Positions 1 through 7,844 of a stretch of 64,000 nucleotides of DNA are shown piece by piece. Location of the stretch: assembly GCA_965276755.1 (NCBI GenBank), contig OZ255625.1:744001-808000 (forward strand), read 5' to 3'. This stretch comes from CAJCIS01 sp965276755 (lineage in GTDB: Bacteria; Pseudomonadota; Alphaproteobacteria; Acetobacterales; Acetobacteraceae). Each line of letters opens with the position of its first letter. Positions within the stretch are counted from its first letter, which is position 1. The position numbers were made by a program, and so were the translations under genes. Under the pieces are notes generated by a model that did not search any database, had not been told where the DNA came from, and was given only the letters and a program-made list of their open reading frames with translations.

Positions 1-1355
1 GCGGGGCGGAACGTGTGAAGCTCCGCATGATGGAGGAGATAAACGCCGTTGGTCGCTGCCAATTGTTTCGCCGAGCGTGTATATGGCTGATTGGAAACAA
101 CAGCCGCCAACTGCGCCTGCTGAAATGCCTTGGCCGCATGGACTTGTTGCACGGCATCATTCCCAACCGGGGTATTGTAGAGCTTGCATTGCACAACCAG
201 ACGCCTGCCGCGGTGTTCGGCGATCACGTCGGCACCTTGATCGCCTGTCGTAGCAGTCATGCGTGTATCCCAACCGGCTCTCTGCAGTTGGCGTGCGCAG
301 AACATCTCGTAGTCCACCGGATGCATACGCGAATCGAAGCTCTCGGGGGAGCTGACGAAACTCTCAACCTCGGCGAGTGAGCCCATGGCGGGCTCGCTTG
401 TCGCGGCGGCTTCAATCATGTCGCGCACGGTATCCGCAAACCCGATCGGCAAGTCGGAAAGGCCGGACTGGCTGACGATCGGCAGAATCCTCGTGTTGAA
501 ATAGTAGTCTCTGGCTTCCAGCCATTTGGCCCAGTTGACCGTCCCGAATTCGTCGCGCTGGACAGTGTGAATGCGCTTCACACGCAGTGCCTGGGTATTG
601 AACGCAATCTCGGCTCTGACCGCAGCAAGAAGCATTTTGCGGTGACTCTCACGCTTCCTCGCGCGGGTGCGAACCACTGCGATCCAGATAGCGCCACCGA
701 TCGCGACCACAAACAGAAAAATGAACGGCGGCCCTATGATCGAGCTTGTCGAAGGATCAACCTTCGCGATATCCGCTTTGAGTTGAGCCAAATCTTGTTC
801 GTTGGTTGCGGGCGGCACGGATTTTGAGGATTGAGGTGTTGTTGCGGAGATGCCTGGCGGGTTATCCGTGGCACCACTCGGCTGGGATGCGGCCGAAGGC
901 GCGGGCGGGCCTTGATCGGCATTTGCCGGAGGCGCGTCATTGGCTGGCGGAGACGTACCTCCCATACTTGCGTCAGATGGAGGGGTGACGGGAGCGGCGG
1001 CGTCTGCCGGCGGCAACACGGGTGCAGGAAAATCAAGGGCCCAGGTTGGTACGTAAAAGGAGCCCGGCCGCCCAACCGTGCCTCGATAAGACACGAGGGT
1101 GACGCCATTCTCGTCAGCGCCGGTCACTGCCCAGGGGCTCTGCGTCGTAATTCGAACGCACTGCCCATCGCCCATGACGTAAGCAACCCAGCGCGGGTCG
1201 CCTTGCCGCGAATCCGCCTGGTTGTTCAGCACCCTCGCGGCCGGCGCCTTCTCGCAGCCGTAGATTGGAGATTTCATGTGCACGACTGCATCGGCGCGTG
1301 CGGCCAGGGGTGCGGCGGCATAGAAGGCGGCCAGCAGAAGACCGTGGAAGTTCAC
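1..1355 (-). CDS. Membrane-anchored Mrr-type restriction endonuclease-like protein (3' end cut by window)
   Basis: Translated from the minus strand; the frame stays open to the left edge. GTG start at 1355 has GGAG 8 nt upstream. Order seen: signal-like segment (residues 1-22), a small domain with two Cys, a Pro/Ala/Ser-rich linker (about 100-190), one hydrophobic helix (about 209-230) followed by an Arg/Lys-rich stretch, then a nuclease domain from about 344. That domain shows the PD-(D/E)xK pattern of the Mrr family: GDQGADVI with D376, then VQCK with Q389 and K391. Family knowledge: Mrr-like enzymes cut modified or foreign DNA. The expected topology is N-domain in the periplasm and nuclease in the cytoplasm (inference). 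No methyltransferase partner is in view; the left side is unseen. Confidence 0.72.
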   Translation of the reverse strand, partial: MNFHGLLLAAFYAAAPLAARADAVVHMKSPIYGCEKAPAARVLNNQADSRQGDPRWVAYVMGDGQCVRITTQSPWAVTGADENGVTLVSYRGTVGRPGSFYVPTWALDFPAPVLPPADAAAPVTPPSDASMGGTSPPANDAPPANADQGPPAPSAASQPSGATDNPPGISATTPQSSKSVPPATNEQDLAQLKADIAKVDPSTSSIIGPPFIFLFVVAIGGAIWIAVVRTRARKRESHRKMLLAAVRAEIAFNTQALRVKRIHTVQRDEFGTVNWAKWLEARDYYFNTRILPIVSQSGLSDLPIGFADTVRDMIEAAATSEPAMGSLAEVESFVSSPESFDSRMHPVDYEMFCARQLQRAGWDTRMTATTGDQGADVIAEHRGRRLVVQCKLYNTPVGNDAVQQVHAAKAFQQAQLAAVVSNQPYTRSAKQLAATNGVYLLHHAELHTFRP

Positions 1356-1473
1356 CCGTTGCACTCCGTTGTCACCTGAACGCCGTGTTGGCTCGGATGT
1401 GCCCGAAACTGGCAACTCTTCACAACCCGTCAGCGCTGCACACCCAATCGCCCCTCTTCAGCTCAGGATCCCC

Positions 1474-2139
1474 ATGACCCGCGCCGTCATCTTCGATGTG
1501 GACGGCACCCTGGTCGACTCGGTCGATCAGCACGCCCGCGCCTGGCAGGACGCTTTTTCCGAATTCGGCCATGACATCGCCCTTCATGCCATCCGCGCCC
1601 AGATCGGCAAGGGCGGTGACCAGCTCATGCCCGTCTTTCTCGACGCCGCGGAAATCAAGGCGCGGGGCGACGCGCTACAAGAACGCCGCGCCGAGATACT
1701 CAAGACCACCTATCTGCCCACCATCACCGCGTTCCCCCGTGTTCGCGCGCTGTTTGATCGTCTGCGGGCTGACGGCATTCGCATCGCGCTCGCCTCCTCC
1801 GCCAAGACGGAGGAACTGCAGACCTACAAGAAAATAGCCGACATAGAGGACCTGATCGACATAGAAACGTCCGCAGACGATGCCGCGAAAAGCAAGCCGC
1901 ATCCTGATATCTTCCAAGCGGCCATCGCCAGGCTGGAAGGCATTGCACCCGATGACATGCTTGTCATAGGCGATACGCCCTATGACGCACAGGCCGCGGC
2001 AAAAGCCCGTCTTGCCACCATCGGCGTGCTCTGCGGCGGTTTCGCGCAGGCCGATCTCACGGCTGCCGGCTGCGTGCGTATCTACCGCGATCCCGCCGAT
2101 ATTCTCGACCACTATGAACAGGCAATCCTGCACCGCTGA
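1474..2139 (+). CDS. HAD-superfamily hydrolase (phosphoglycolate/beta-phosphoglucomutase-like)
   Basis: The 221-residue protein opens with the HAD motif I FDVDGTLVDS (nucleophile D8, acid D10). Motif II lies in the segment ALASSAK, the Lys is in KSKPHPDIF, and motif III is VIGDTPYDAQAA with the Mg-binding Asp. Length and the alpha-helical cap between motifs I and II fit subfamily I phosphatases. The substrate cannot be read from the sequence. The ATG at 1474 directly precedes motif I and has AGGA upstream; the frame is open about 100 nt further but that extension is unlike the family. Divergent from the Mrr-like gene; yidB-like gene follows 66 nt later. Confidence 0.85.
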   Translation: MTRAVIFDVDGTLVDSVDQHARAWQDAFSEFGHDIALHAIRAQIGKGGDQLMPVFLDAAEIKARGDALQERRAEILKTTYLPTITAFPRVRALFDRLRADGIRIALASSAKTEELQTYKKIADIEDLIDIETSADDAAKSKPHPDIFQAAIARLEGIAPDDMLVIGDTPYDAQAAAKARLATIGVLCGGFAQADLTAAGCVRIYRDPADILDHYEQAILHR

Positions 2140-2205
2140 CCCCGCTCGCAACCCGCAGCCACGCCACGCGCTGAGCTGCCACACGCCAACGCAAGGATTT
2201 GACAC

Positions 2206-2610
2206 ATGGGACTTCTCGATCAGGTTCTCGGCGGCTTGCTGGGCGGCAGCGGCGGCGCGCCCTCGCCAATGGGTGGCGTACTCAGCCAATTGCTAGGCGG
2301 CGGCCAGCAAGGTGGGCAGATCGGCGGCATGCCAGGTGGCGGGGGCGGCATCGGCGGGCTGCTGTCGATGTTTCAGCAGGCAGGCCTCGGCCACATCGCC
2401 CAGTCATGGGTTGGCAACGGCCAGAACCTGCCCGTCTCGCCCGACCAGCTGCAATCGGTCTTTGGCCAGGACCGCGTGCAAAGCATGGCCGGCCAGGCCG
2501 GCATGCAGCCGCAAGACTTCCTTTCGCAGCTCGCCCAGCATTTGCCGAATGCAGTGGACGGCATGACGCCGAACGGGCAGGTTCCGGACAATCGGACCGT
2601 TAACGTCTGA
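2206..2610 (+). CDS. YidB-like (DUF937) protein
   Basis: The 134-residue product begins MGLLDQVLGG and has a Gly-rich first half (GGLLGGSGG, GGGGGIGGLL). A conserved helical second half follows, with SWVGNGQNLPVS and FGQDRVQSMA. This layout is that of the YidB/DUF937 family, small cytoplasmic proteins of unknown role. A translated clash exists in the overlapping frame, but RBS-like AAGGA lies 8-12 nt before this ATG and the family match is clear. It is followed by a short degenerate copy of repeat family A at 2634. Confidence 0.85.
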   Translation: MGLLDQVLGGLLGGSGGAPSPMGGVLSQLLGGGQQGGQIGGMPGGGGGIGGLLSMFQQAGLGHIAQSWVGNGQNLPVSPDQLQSVFGQDRVQSMAGQAGMQPQDFLSQLAQHLPNAVDGMTPNGQVPDNRTVNV

Positions 2611-2633
2611 ACTCATGGCGCCAGGGTGCTCTT

Positions 2634-2661
2634 GGAGGGATGGCACATCCCCCGAAACCTT
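2634..2661. repeat. Repeat A, truncated copy
   Basis: The core GATGGCACATCCCCC with a preceding GGAGG is the right half of the C-tract palindrome found elsewhere in the window. The second C-tract and the GTCATTTA tail are missing. Confidence 0.55.
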
Positions 2662-2674
2662 GCTTCTGTCGTAA

Positions 2675-3688
2675 ATGGCTGTTCGCCCTGTCCTGTCCTT
2701 CGACATAGAAGACCGCCAGCAAGAGCTCCGCGGCTTTGCCGCCCCTGACGATTTCGTTCTGCGCCGGCGCGACACGCCGGTCGCCTTCCCTCTGGACGCG
2801 CTGGCCTATTGCGCTGATTTGCAAGCTGAGCGCGTACTCTACACAACCCACGACGCGCCGGCCGCCGCATTGTTTGCCGCCCCCTTTCTCTACGCCGCGC
2901 AGTTGCGCGGCGCGCGCCAAGTAGTCAGCGTGCCCTACGAGCGGCTAGGCGAGTTTGAGCCTGCGCCGCCCGGACCCCCGCCGGTGCTGGTCTTTTCGCC
3001 CGGTCGCACGGGATCGACACTTCTGGCTCGGTTGCTGAGTGCCGCCAATGCTGCCTGCGCGTCCGAGCCCGACATGCTGGCCCAGGTCAGCCGTTTTGGG
3101 CGGGAGGACAGGCTGCGCATGGGCCTTGCCATGGAGCCGGCGCTCCTGCGCGCCTGCCTGGTGGCGCTCACGCGCGCGCTCGGCGGGGGCGTGCCTCTGG
3201 TGACACAGCCCTTCGTCAAGCTGCGCAGCCATTGCAATGCGCGCCCCCTGCCGCTGGTCGAAGCCATCGCCGGCACGCGGGCCATCTTCATGCTGCGCCG
3301 CGCGCGCCCCTGGGCGATCTCTCGCCACCGCGCCTTTGGCGAGACGGCGCAATCGGTGGCCGCGATCCTGCGCGAGGCGGCCGATGCGCTGGACAAGCTG
3401 GTGGGGTGCACCGCGCCGCTGCAGGTCTTGTGGTTCGAGGATCTGGTGCGCGAACCGGTGGCGACGTTGCTTGCCTGCCTGGGACCTGGGTTTATCGATG
3501 AGACCGCCATCGTGTGCGCCTTAGGACAGGATGCACAGGTTGGAACGGCGGTGGCGCAGGAGGCATTGCGCGGGGCGCCGGTGGCGGAAGGGTTTGCCGA
3601 GGCCTTCGTGGCGGCCTGGCAGGAGGCGCGGGCGGGGGCGCAGTGGTCGGCGGAGACGGAGGGGTTGTTACGGCAGATGCTGGACTGA
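2675..3688 (+). CDS. Sulfotransferase-family protein
   Basis: The 337-residue protein has a P-loop-like 5'-phosphosulfate-binding motif, FSPGRTGSTLLARLL, at about residues 107-121. Downstream is a candidate 3'-phosphate segment, FMLRRARPWAISRHRAFGE. The last third has WFEDLVREP, typical of bacterial sulfotransferase domains that use PAPS. The first ~100 residues are not recognisable and may help choose the acceptor. It stands alone between the yidB-like gene and a hairpin pair. The acceptor (sugar, lipid or small molecule) cannot be told. A second, unrelated sulfotransferase of another type lies at the right edge. Confidence 0.72.
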   Translation: MAVRPVLSFDIEDRQQELRGFAAPDDFVLRRRDTPVAFPLDALAYCADLQAERVLYTTHDAPAAALFAAPFLYAAQLRGARQVVSVPYERLGEFEPAPPGPPPVLVFSPGRTGSTLLARLLSAANAACASEPDMLAQVSRFGREDRLRMGLAMEPALLRACLVALTRALGGGVPLVTQPFVKLRSHCNARPLPLVEAIAGTRAIFMLRRARPWAISRHRAFGETAQSVAAILREAADALDKLVGCTAPLQVLWFEDLVREPVATLLACLGPGFIDETAIVCALGQDAQVGTAVAQEALRGAPVAEGFAEAFVAAWQEARAGAQWSAETEGLLRQMLD

Positions 3689-3690
3689 AG

Positions 3691-3833
3691 GGAAGGATTC
3701 TTCTTTTTCTGAAGAAAAAGAAGCAAAAAGACTTTTGAATAATAGAGCTGCGCGCGATGATTATCGAAACACCGGACGCAAAATTGCAAAAGTTTTTTGC
3801 TTCTTTTTTTCAAAAAAGAAGAACTTCCTTCCT
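3691..3833. repeat. Repeat B, facing pair (hairpin/terminator-like)
   Basis: A degenerate forward copy (3691-3738, TTCTTTTTCTGAAGAAAAAG) and a reverse copy (3786-3833, ending AAGAACTTCCTTCC) flank a 47-nt AT-rich spacer between the sulfotransferase and fur-like genes. Each copy can fold as a T-run/A-run hairpin. Confidence 0.75.
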
Positions 3834-3886
3834 GCCCCGGCTGCCCTGCTAGTGACATCCCCCCCACCATCGGCTACGCCCGCCCG

Positions 3887-4363
3887 ATGGAATCGCGCAT
3901 CGAGCGCCTCTGCGTGGCCCAAGGGCTGAAGATGACCGGCCAACGCCGCCTCATCGCCCGCGTGCTGTCAGACGCCGCCGACCACCCCGATGTCGAGGAA
4001 CTCTACCGTCGCTCGGCAGCCCTGGACCCGCGCATTTCTATCGCCACCGTCTATCGCACCGTGCGCCTGCTGGAGGAGCGCGGCATTCTCGAGCGGCGTG
4101 ATTTCGGCGGCGGACGCGCCCGCTACGAACCGACCGAGCACGGCCGGCATTACCACCTGATCGATGTCGAGACAGGCCATGTCATCGAGTTCGAAGACAG
4201 CGAGCAGGAGAAGCTGATGGAGCAGATCGCCACGCGCCTGGGCTTTGACCTCGTCTCCACCCGCCTGGAGATCTACGGCCGCCGCGCCGCGCCCGCCCAC
4301 CAGAATGGACGCCCCGCCTCTGCCACCCCTGAGGCGCCTGTACCCCATGGGTTGCCCGGATGA
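3887..4363 (+). CDS. Fur-family transcriptional regulator
   Basis: The 158-residue product has a winged-helix DNA-binding half with TGQRRLIARVL, then DPRISIATVYRTVRLLEERGI, the classic Fur recognition-helix region. After it come YEPTEHGRHYHLIDVETG and EFEDSE, the metal-binding dimerisation half. The CxxC pairs of zinc-structured Fur proteins are absent, as in many alphaproteobacterial Fur/Mur proteins. It probably senses iron or manganese (family inference). The ATG at 3887 is chosen because an upstream extension would run back into the hairpin repeat. The stop overlaps the olsB start (ATGA), so the two are translationally coupled. Confidence 0.85.
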   Translation: MESRIERLCVAQGLKMTGQRRLIARVLSDAADHPDVEELYRRSAALDPRISIATVYRTVRLLEERGILERRDFGGGRARYEPTEHGRHYHLIDVETGHVIEFEDSEQEKLMEQIATRLGFDLVSTRLEIYGRRAAPAHQNGRPASATPEAPVPHGLPG

Positions 4364-5196
4364 CCGCCTTCCTCAAGCTGGCGCCGGCGGACCCTGCCGA
4401 TCGCGGCTTTGGCGAGCTGCGCGGCGGCCATCTGGGCGTGCGCATCGCGCGCACCGAAGCGGAGATCGACGCCGTCCAGGCCCTGCGCTGGCGCGTCTTT
4501 TATGAGGAGATGCGCGCCGAGCCCTCGGCCGCCGCGCGCATGCTCGAGCGTGACGTGGACGCTTTCGATGCCGTCGCCGACCACCTGCTCGTGGTCGATC
4601 ACGCCATCGGTCCCGGCCCGGAGGGCGTAGTCGGCACCTATCGCCTGATCCAGCAAGATGCCGCCGAGCAGATTGGGCGTTTCTATTCCGATGACGAATA
4701 CGATCTGGGTCCGCTGGTCAGCTTCGGCGGCAAGCTGCTCGAACTCGGCCGCTCCTGCGTGGCCGCCGAATACCGGGGCAGTCCCGTCATGCAATTGATG
4801 TGGCGCGGTATTGCCGCCTATGTGTTCCGCCACCAGATCGATCTGATGTTCGGCTGCGCCAGCCTGCCCTCGACCAACCCCGACGATTGGTCCGCCGAAC
4901 TCACCTACCTCTACGAAAGCCATCTGGCCCCGCCTGCGCTGCGCCCGCGCGCGCTGCCCGAGCGCTACGTGGAGATGTGCCGCATGAACCCGCACGATCT
5001 GGACATGCGCCGCGCAATGGCCACGCTACCGCCGTTGATCAAGGGGTATTTGCGGCTCGGGGGATTTGTCGGTGACGGCGCGGTGATCGACCACCAGTTC
5101 AATACGGTCGATGTCGCCGTTGTGGTGAAGACCGATCTGGTCACTGATAAATATTATCGGCATTATGAGCGGCAATTGCGGGACGCGTTGAATTAG
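4360..5196 (+). CDS. olsB: Ornithine-acyl-ACP N-acyltransferase (OlsB-type GNAT)
   Basis: OlsB makes lyso-ornithine lipid from ornithine and 3-hydroxyacyl-ACP, the first step to phosphorus-free ornithine lipids of the outer membrane. The 278-residue protein carries the family landmarks: ALRWRVFYEEM near residue 45, LVVDHAIG, GTYRLI, and ELGRSCVAAEYRG followed by FGCASLPSTNP. It overlaps the fur-like gene by 4 nt, so ornithine lipid production may be tied to a metal signal (inference). No olsA is adjacent. An alternative label is a generic hemolysin-like GNAT, but the motif set favours OlsB. Confidence 0.85.
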   Translation: MTAFLKLAPADPADRGFGELRGGHLGVRIARTEAEIDAVQALRWRVFYEEMRAEPSAAARMLERDVDAFDAVADHLLVVDHAIGPGPEGVVGTYRLIQQDAAEQIGRFYSDDEYDLGPLVSFGGKLLELGRSCVAAEYRGSPVMQLMWRGIAAYVFRHQIDLMFGCASLPSTNPDDWSAELTYLYESHLAPPALRPRALPERYVEMCRMNPHDLDMRRAMATLPPLIKGYLRLGGFVGDGAVIDHQFNTVDVAVVVKTDLVTDKYYRHYERQLRDALN

Positions 5197-5277
5197 GCAC
5201 CTGCCTTTAGGCTGCCGGTACTTGCGATAATAATACCAACCCGCGTTGAGACTGACAAACGATCAAGTCGAGAAAGG

Positions 5278-5379
5278 TTGGGGGAGATGTGCCATCCCCC
5301 CCAAACCCCCCGTCATTTATTAGGAATCGCCTTAGATGAAGACGGGGGGTCTGGGGGGGCAGGCACTGCTCCCCCAGCT
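5278..5379. repeat. Repeat A, complete inverted pair
   Basis: A forward copy (GGGGGAGATGTGCCATCCCC, then CCCAAACCCCCCGTCATTTA) is followed 18 nt later by a reverse copy (GACGGGGGGTCTGGGGGGGC ... GCTCCCCCAGC). Transcribed, the two could fold into one long hairpin between convergent olsB and the LysR gene. Confidence 0.85.
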
Positions 5380-5389
5380 TTCTTGAGAG

Positions 5390-6286
5390 TCAATCTTTTT
5401 GCGGATTGGTCAAGAGATCCACGACAGCCTTTGTGGCTGCGGATAAGCGGGCATGCTTCGAGTAACAGAGTTTCCATCCCCCAAACGGCGGCAGGTATTC
5501 GGTCAGAAGCGAAATCAACGTGCCGTTGGAGGTGAACGGAGCCGAGTAGGACTCGAGCACGTACGCGACGCCCACGCCCTGAAGAGCGGCTGAGATGGCC
5601 GCATCGCAGTGAGAGACAATGAGCGGCCCTGCGACGGCAATCGTTAAGACTTCGCCGGCCGCGTGGAAACGCCAGCGTTGTGTCTGACTTCCGGCGGGTC
5701 GCCACTGGATGCAACGATGCTCGCGCAATTCTGCCGGTGAGGACGGCGTGCCGCGGTCGGCCAGGTAAGCCGGCGAGGCGACCACCGCGTGCCGGAGGTC
5801 CGCGCCCATATCTCTCGCGACCATGCCGGTGTCTATGAAGTCCGCCCGTCGGATTGCGAGGTCATACACGCTTGCCTCCATGTCGGTCGGCGAATCATCG
5901 ACCGACAAGTCCAACGTCACCTCCGGCAGCGCCTGCTGAATACGGCCGAGCGCTGGCTCGATATGTTGGGCGTAGGCTGGCCGGAGTGCGTGAAGCCGGA
6001 CGATCCCGCTCGGGCGTATCCGACCGTTGTGCGCCTCGAGAACCGCCGCCTCCATCTCCTCCAACGCCGGGGAGAACCGGGCGAGAAGCCGCGCGCCGAT
6101 GGTGGTGAGCGAGACCCTTCTGGTAGTGCGGGTCAGCAGCGTGACTCCCAGCCGCTCTTCGAGCGTGCGCACCGTCTGGCTGAGAGTGGATGGGGCCACG
6201 TGCAGGTGCTCGGCGGCGCGAGCAAAGCTCCGGCAATGCGCCACGGCCGCGAAGGCGCGCAATTCGGCGAACTCCGATCCGCGCAT
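5390..6286 (-). CDS. LysR-family transcriptional regulator
   Basis: The 298-residue protein has an N-terminal winged helix: FAAVAHCRSFARAAEHLHV, then STLSQTVRTLEERLGVTLLTRTTRRV. An effector-binding domain follows. ATG at 6286 is preceded by GAGAGG at good spacing; an upstream in-frame start lacks this. It is transcribed away from the SnoaL-like gene at 6390 across a 103-nt shared control region, the usual arrangement for a LysR regulator and its target. The target set probably includes the SnoaL-like and YecD-like genes (inference). Confidence 0.88.
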   Translation of the reverse strand: MRGSEFAELRAFAAVAHCRSFARAAEHLHVAPSTLSQTVRTLEERLGVTLLTRTTRRVSLTTIGARLLARFSPALEEMEAAVLEAHNGRIRPSGIVRLHALRPAYAQHIEPALGRIQQALPEVTLDLSVDDSPTDMEASVYDLAIRRADFIDTGMVARDMGADLRHAVVASPAYLADRGTPSSPAELREHRCIQWRPAGSQTQRWRFHAAGEVLTIAVAGPLIVSHCDAAISAALQGVGVAYVLESYSAPFTSNGTLISLLTEYLPPFGGWKLCYSKHARLSAATKAVVDLLTNPQKD

Positions 6287-6389
6287 AATGCACCTCTCAG
6301 CAAAGAGTGGCTTCGTTTTATGTAGCATAGTCGTCGAATGGTCGCGTGCCTAGATGATGTGGCGAACCGGATGCAGAGGGAATTCACCC

Positions 6390-6875
6390 GTGAAATCGAC
6401 CCCTACCGCTGCAACGCTCGCGGCCGGACTGGCCATTGCGGCGGGCGTTATTGGATGGTGGCGCGGTGCTCCGTCGCGTGCCGTGCGCCGGGCCTTCGCT
6501 GCATGGGGTGCTGGTGAGGGCTCGATCTACGATCTGATGGATGCGCAAACCGAGATCACCATCCCCGGTACGTCCGCTCATTGCGGAACCTACCGGAAGG
6601 AAGCCTTTCTGCGGGAGGTCGCTGGTCCTTTCGGCGCGCGTTTCGCCACACCACCCGTGCCGCACCTCCGCGCTCTCTGGGCGAGCGGCGAGACCGTCGC
6701 CGTGATGGCGAACGCGACCGGCGCGACGCGTCATGGGCAGCCCTACGCCAACGCATACGTCTTCGTGTTCGAAATGGCTGGGCGTCGCGTGAGGAAGGTG
6801 ACCGAGTTCCTCGACATGGCCGCCTTTAACGCTGTGTGGCACCGTGTCGAGCCGAAGCCGGCCCCTAACGACTAG
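6390..6875 (+). CDS. SnoaL-like (NTF2-fold) protein with N-terminal hydrophobic segment
   Basis: GTG at 6390 is favoured because GAGGG lies 9 nt upstream. The 161-residue product begins with a charged residue and a hydrophobic run (AATLAAGLAIAAGVIGWW), a possible membrane anchor or uncleaved signal. The rest matches the SnoaL/NTF2-like pattern: a helical start, then strands such as ETVAVMANATG and YANAYVFVFEMAGRRVRKVTEFLD. Such domains bind or isomerise small molecules, but function is not predictable. It is divergent from the LysR gene and followed by the YecD-like gene. Confidence 0.6.
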   Translation: MKSTPTAATLAAGLAIAAGVIGWWRGAPSRAVRRAFAAWGAGEGSIYDLMDAQTEITIPGTSAHCGTYRKEAFLREVAGPFGARFATPPVPHLRALWASGETVAVMANATGATRHGQPYANAYVFVFEMAGRRVRKVTEFLDMAAFNAVWHRVEPKPAPND

Positions 6876-6964
6876 TCCGTTCATGCGACGCAATGGGGCT
6901 TCAATCATCTGGCGCGCGGAGCCTTTGACAAGGTCGTTATCGAGATGACGACGGCAGGAGCACA

Positions 6965-7549
6965 ATGAAATTCGAACTGGACGCCGGAACGACCGCCTTG
7001 ATTGTCATCGATCTTCAGGAAGGGATCCTCTCCCCCGAACCGGTGCCATATGGCCGCGATGAGATCATTGGCCGCGCAGCGGCGCTTGGACGAGCCTTCA
7101 CGGCGGCTCGCGGTCCAATCATGTTGACCACGACCGATTTTGCACCCGGCTATGCCGATGCGCCGCGCGGCCAGGCGGACACGCCCTGGGCATTGCCGAA
7201 GGCAGGGTTGCCGACGGGCTTTGCTCGTCTCGTGCCCGAGATAGACGCACTACCCGCCACCGTGCGAATTACCAAGCGGCAGATGAGCGCCTTCTTCGGC
7301 GCCGAACTCGATCTGCAGCTTCGACGCCGCCGTTGCGAGACCGTCGTGATCTGTGGTGTCGCCACCAATTTCGGCGTCGAGGCCACCGCCCGCACGGCAT
7401 TTGATCTCAACTATAATGTCATCATCGCGGCGGATGCCTGCGGCAGTGTAGCGCCGGGTCTTCACGCGTTTGCCGTTGAGAACATCCTGCCACGCATCGC
7501 GCGCATTCGCGATACAACAGAGATCATCGGGGCAATTCGAAGGCGTTAG
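6965..7549 (+). CDS. YecD-like isochorismatase-fold hydrolase
   Basis: The 194-residue product has the cysteine-hydrolase fold of isochorismatase-like proteins: VIDLQEGIL (Asp), ITKRQMSAFFG (Lys), and ETVVICGVATNFGVEATAR. At the place of the catalytic Cys of nicotinamidase-type relatives there is Gly (NFGVE), as in YecD and true isochorismatases. The stretch AELDLQLRRRRCETVVICG also resembles YecD. Hydrolysis by a Cys nucleophile is therefore unlikely. CAGGAG sits 4 nt before the ATG. It may share regulation with the SnoaL-like gene 89 nt upstream. Confidence 0.78.
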   Translation: MKFELDAGTTALIVIDLQEGILSPEPVPYGRDEIIGRAAALGRAFTAARGPIMLTTTDFAPGYADAPRGQADTPWALPKAGLPTGFARLVPEIDALPATVRITKRQMSAFFGAELDLQLRRRRCETVVICGVATNFGVEATARTAFDLNYNVIIAADACGSVAPGLHAFAVENILPRIARIRDTTEIIGAIRRR

Positions 7550-7557
7550 GTAAAACA

Positions 7558-7784
7558 GGAAGCAGTCCTTTTTTGAAAAAAAGGACCAAAAAACTTTTGT
7601 CTATTTGCCTATCATGAGGTCCGAGGCTTTGATGATGGGGGCGCCTTGTCGCCGCCCCTGATTTGATTGCGCGCGCTCAGCTTCATAGTGAACTTCTCCG
7701 AAACACCCTGCGCCGTCTAAACGCGAGCCCCAACAGATAAAAAGTTTTTGCTTCTTTTTTCAAAAAGAAGCGCTTCCTTCCCTT
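7558..7784. repeat. Repeat B, facing pair
   Basis: A forward copy (7558-7601, AGTCCTTTTTTGAAAAAAAG) and a reverse copy (about 7738-7784, ending AAGCGCTTCCTTCC) flank a 136-nt spacer. The spacer (7602-7737) holds no convincing gene. Confidence 0.8.
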
Positions 7785-7844
7785 TCCTTCATGCTTGGCT
7801 AACCACTCTATGGCCTGTCTTCGCGCGCGCAAAGGAGCACGCCG

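Noticed and set aside
6876..6964. Possible remnant of a dehydrogenase C-terminus (HLARGAFDKVVIEM in + frame)
   Set aside because: Only ~14 residues look familiar; too short to support a pseudogene call.
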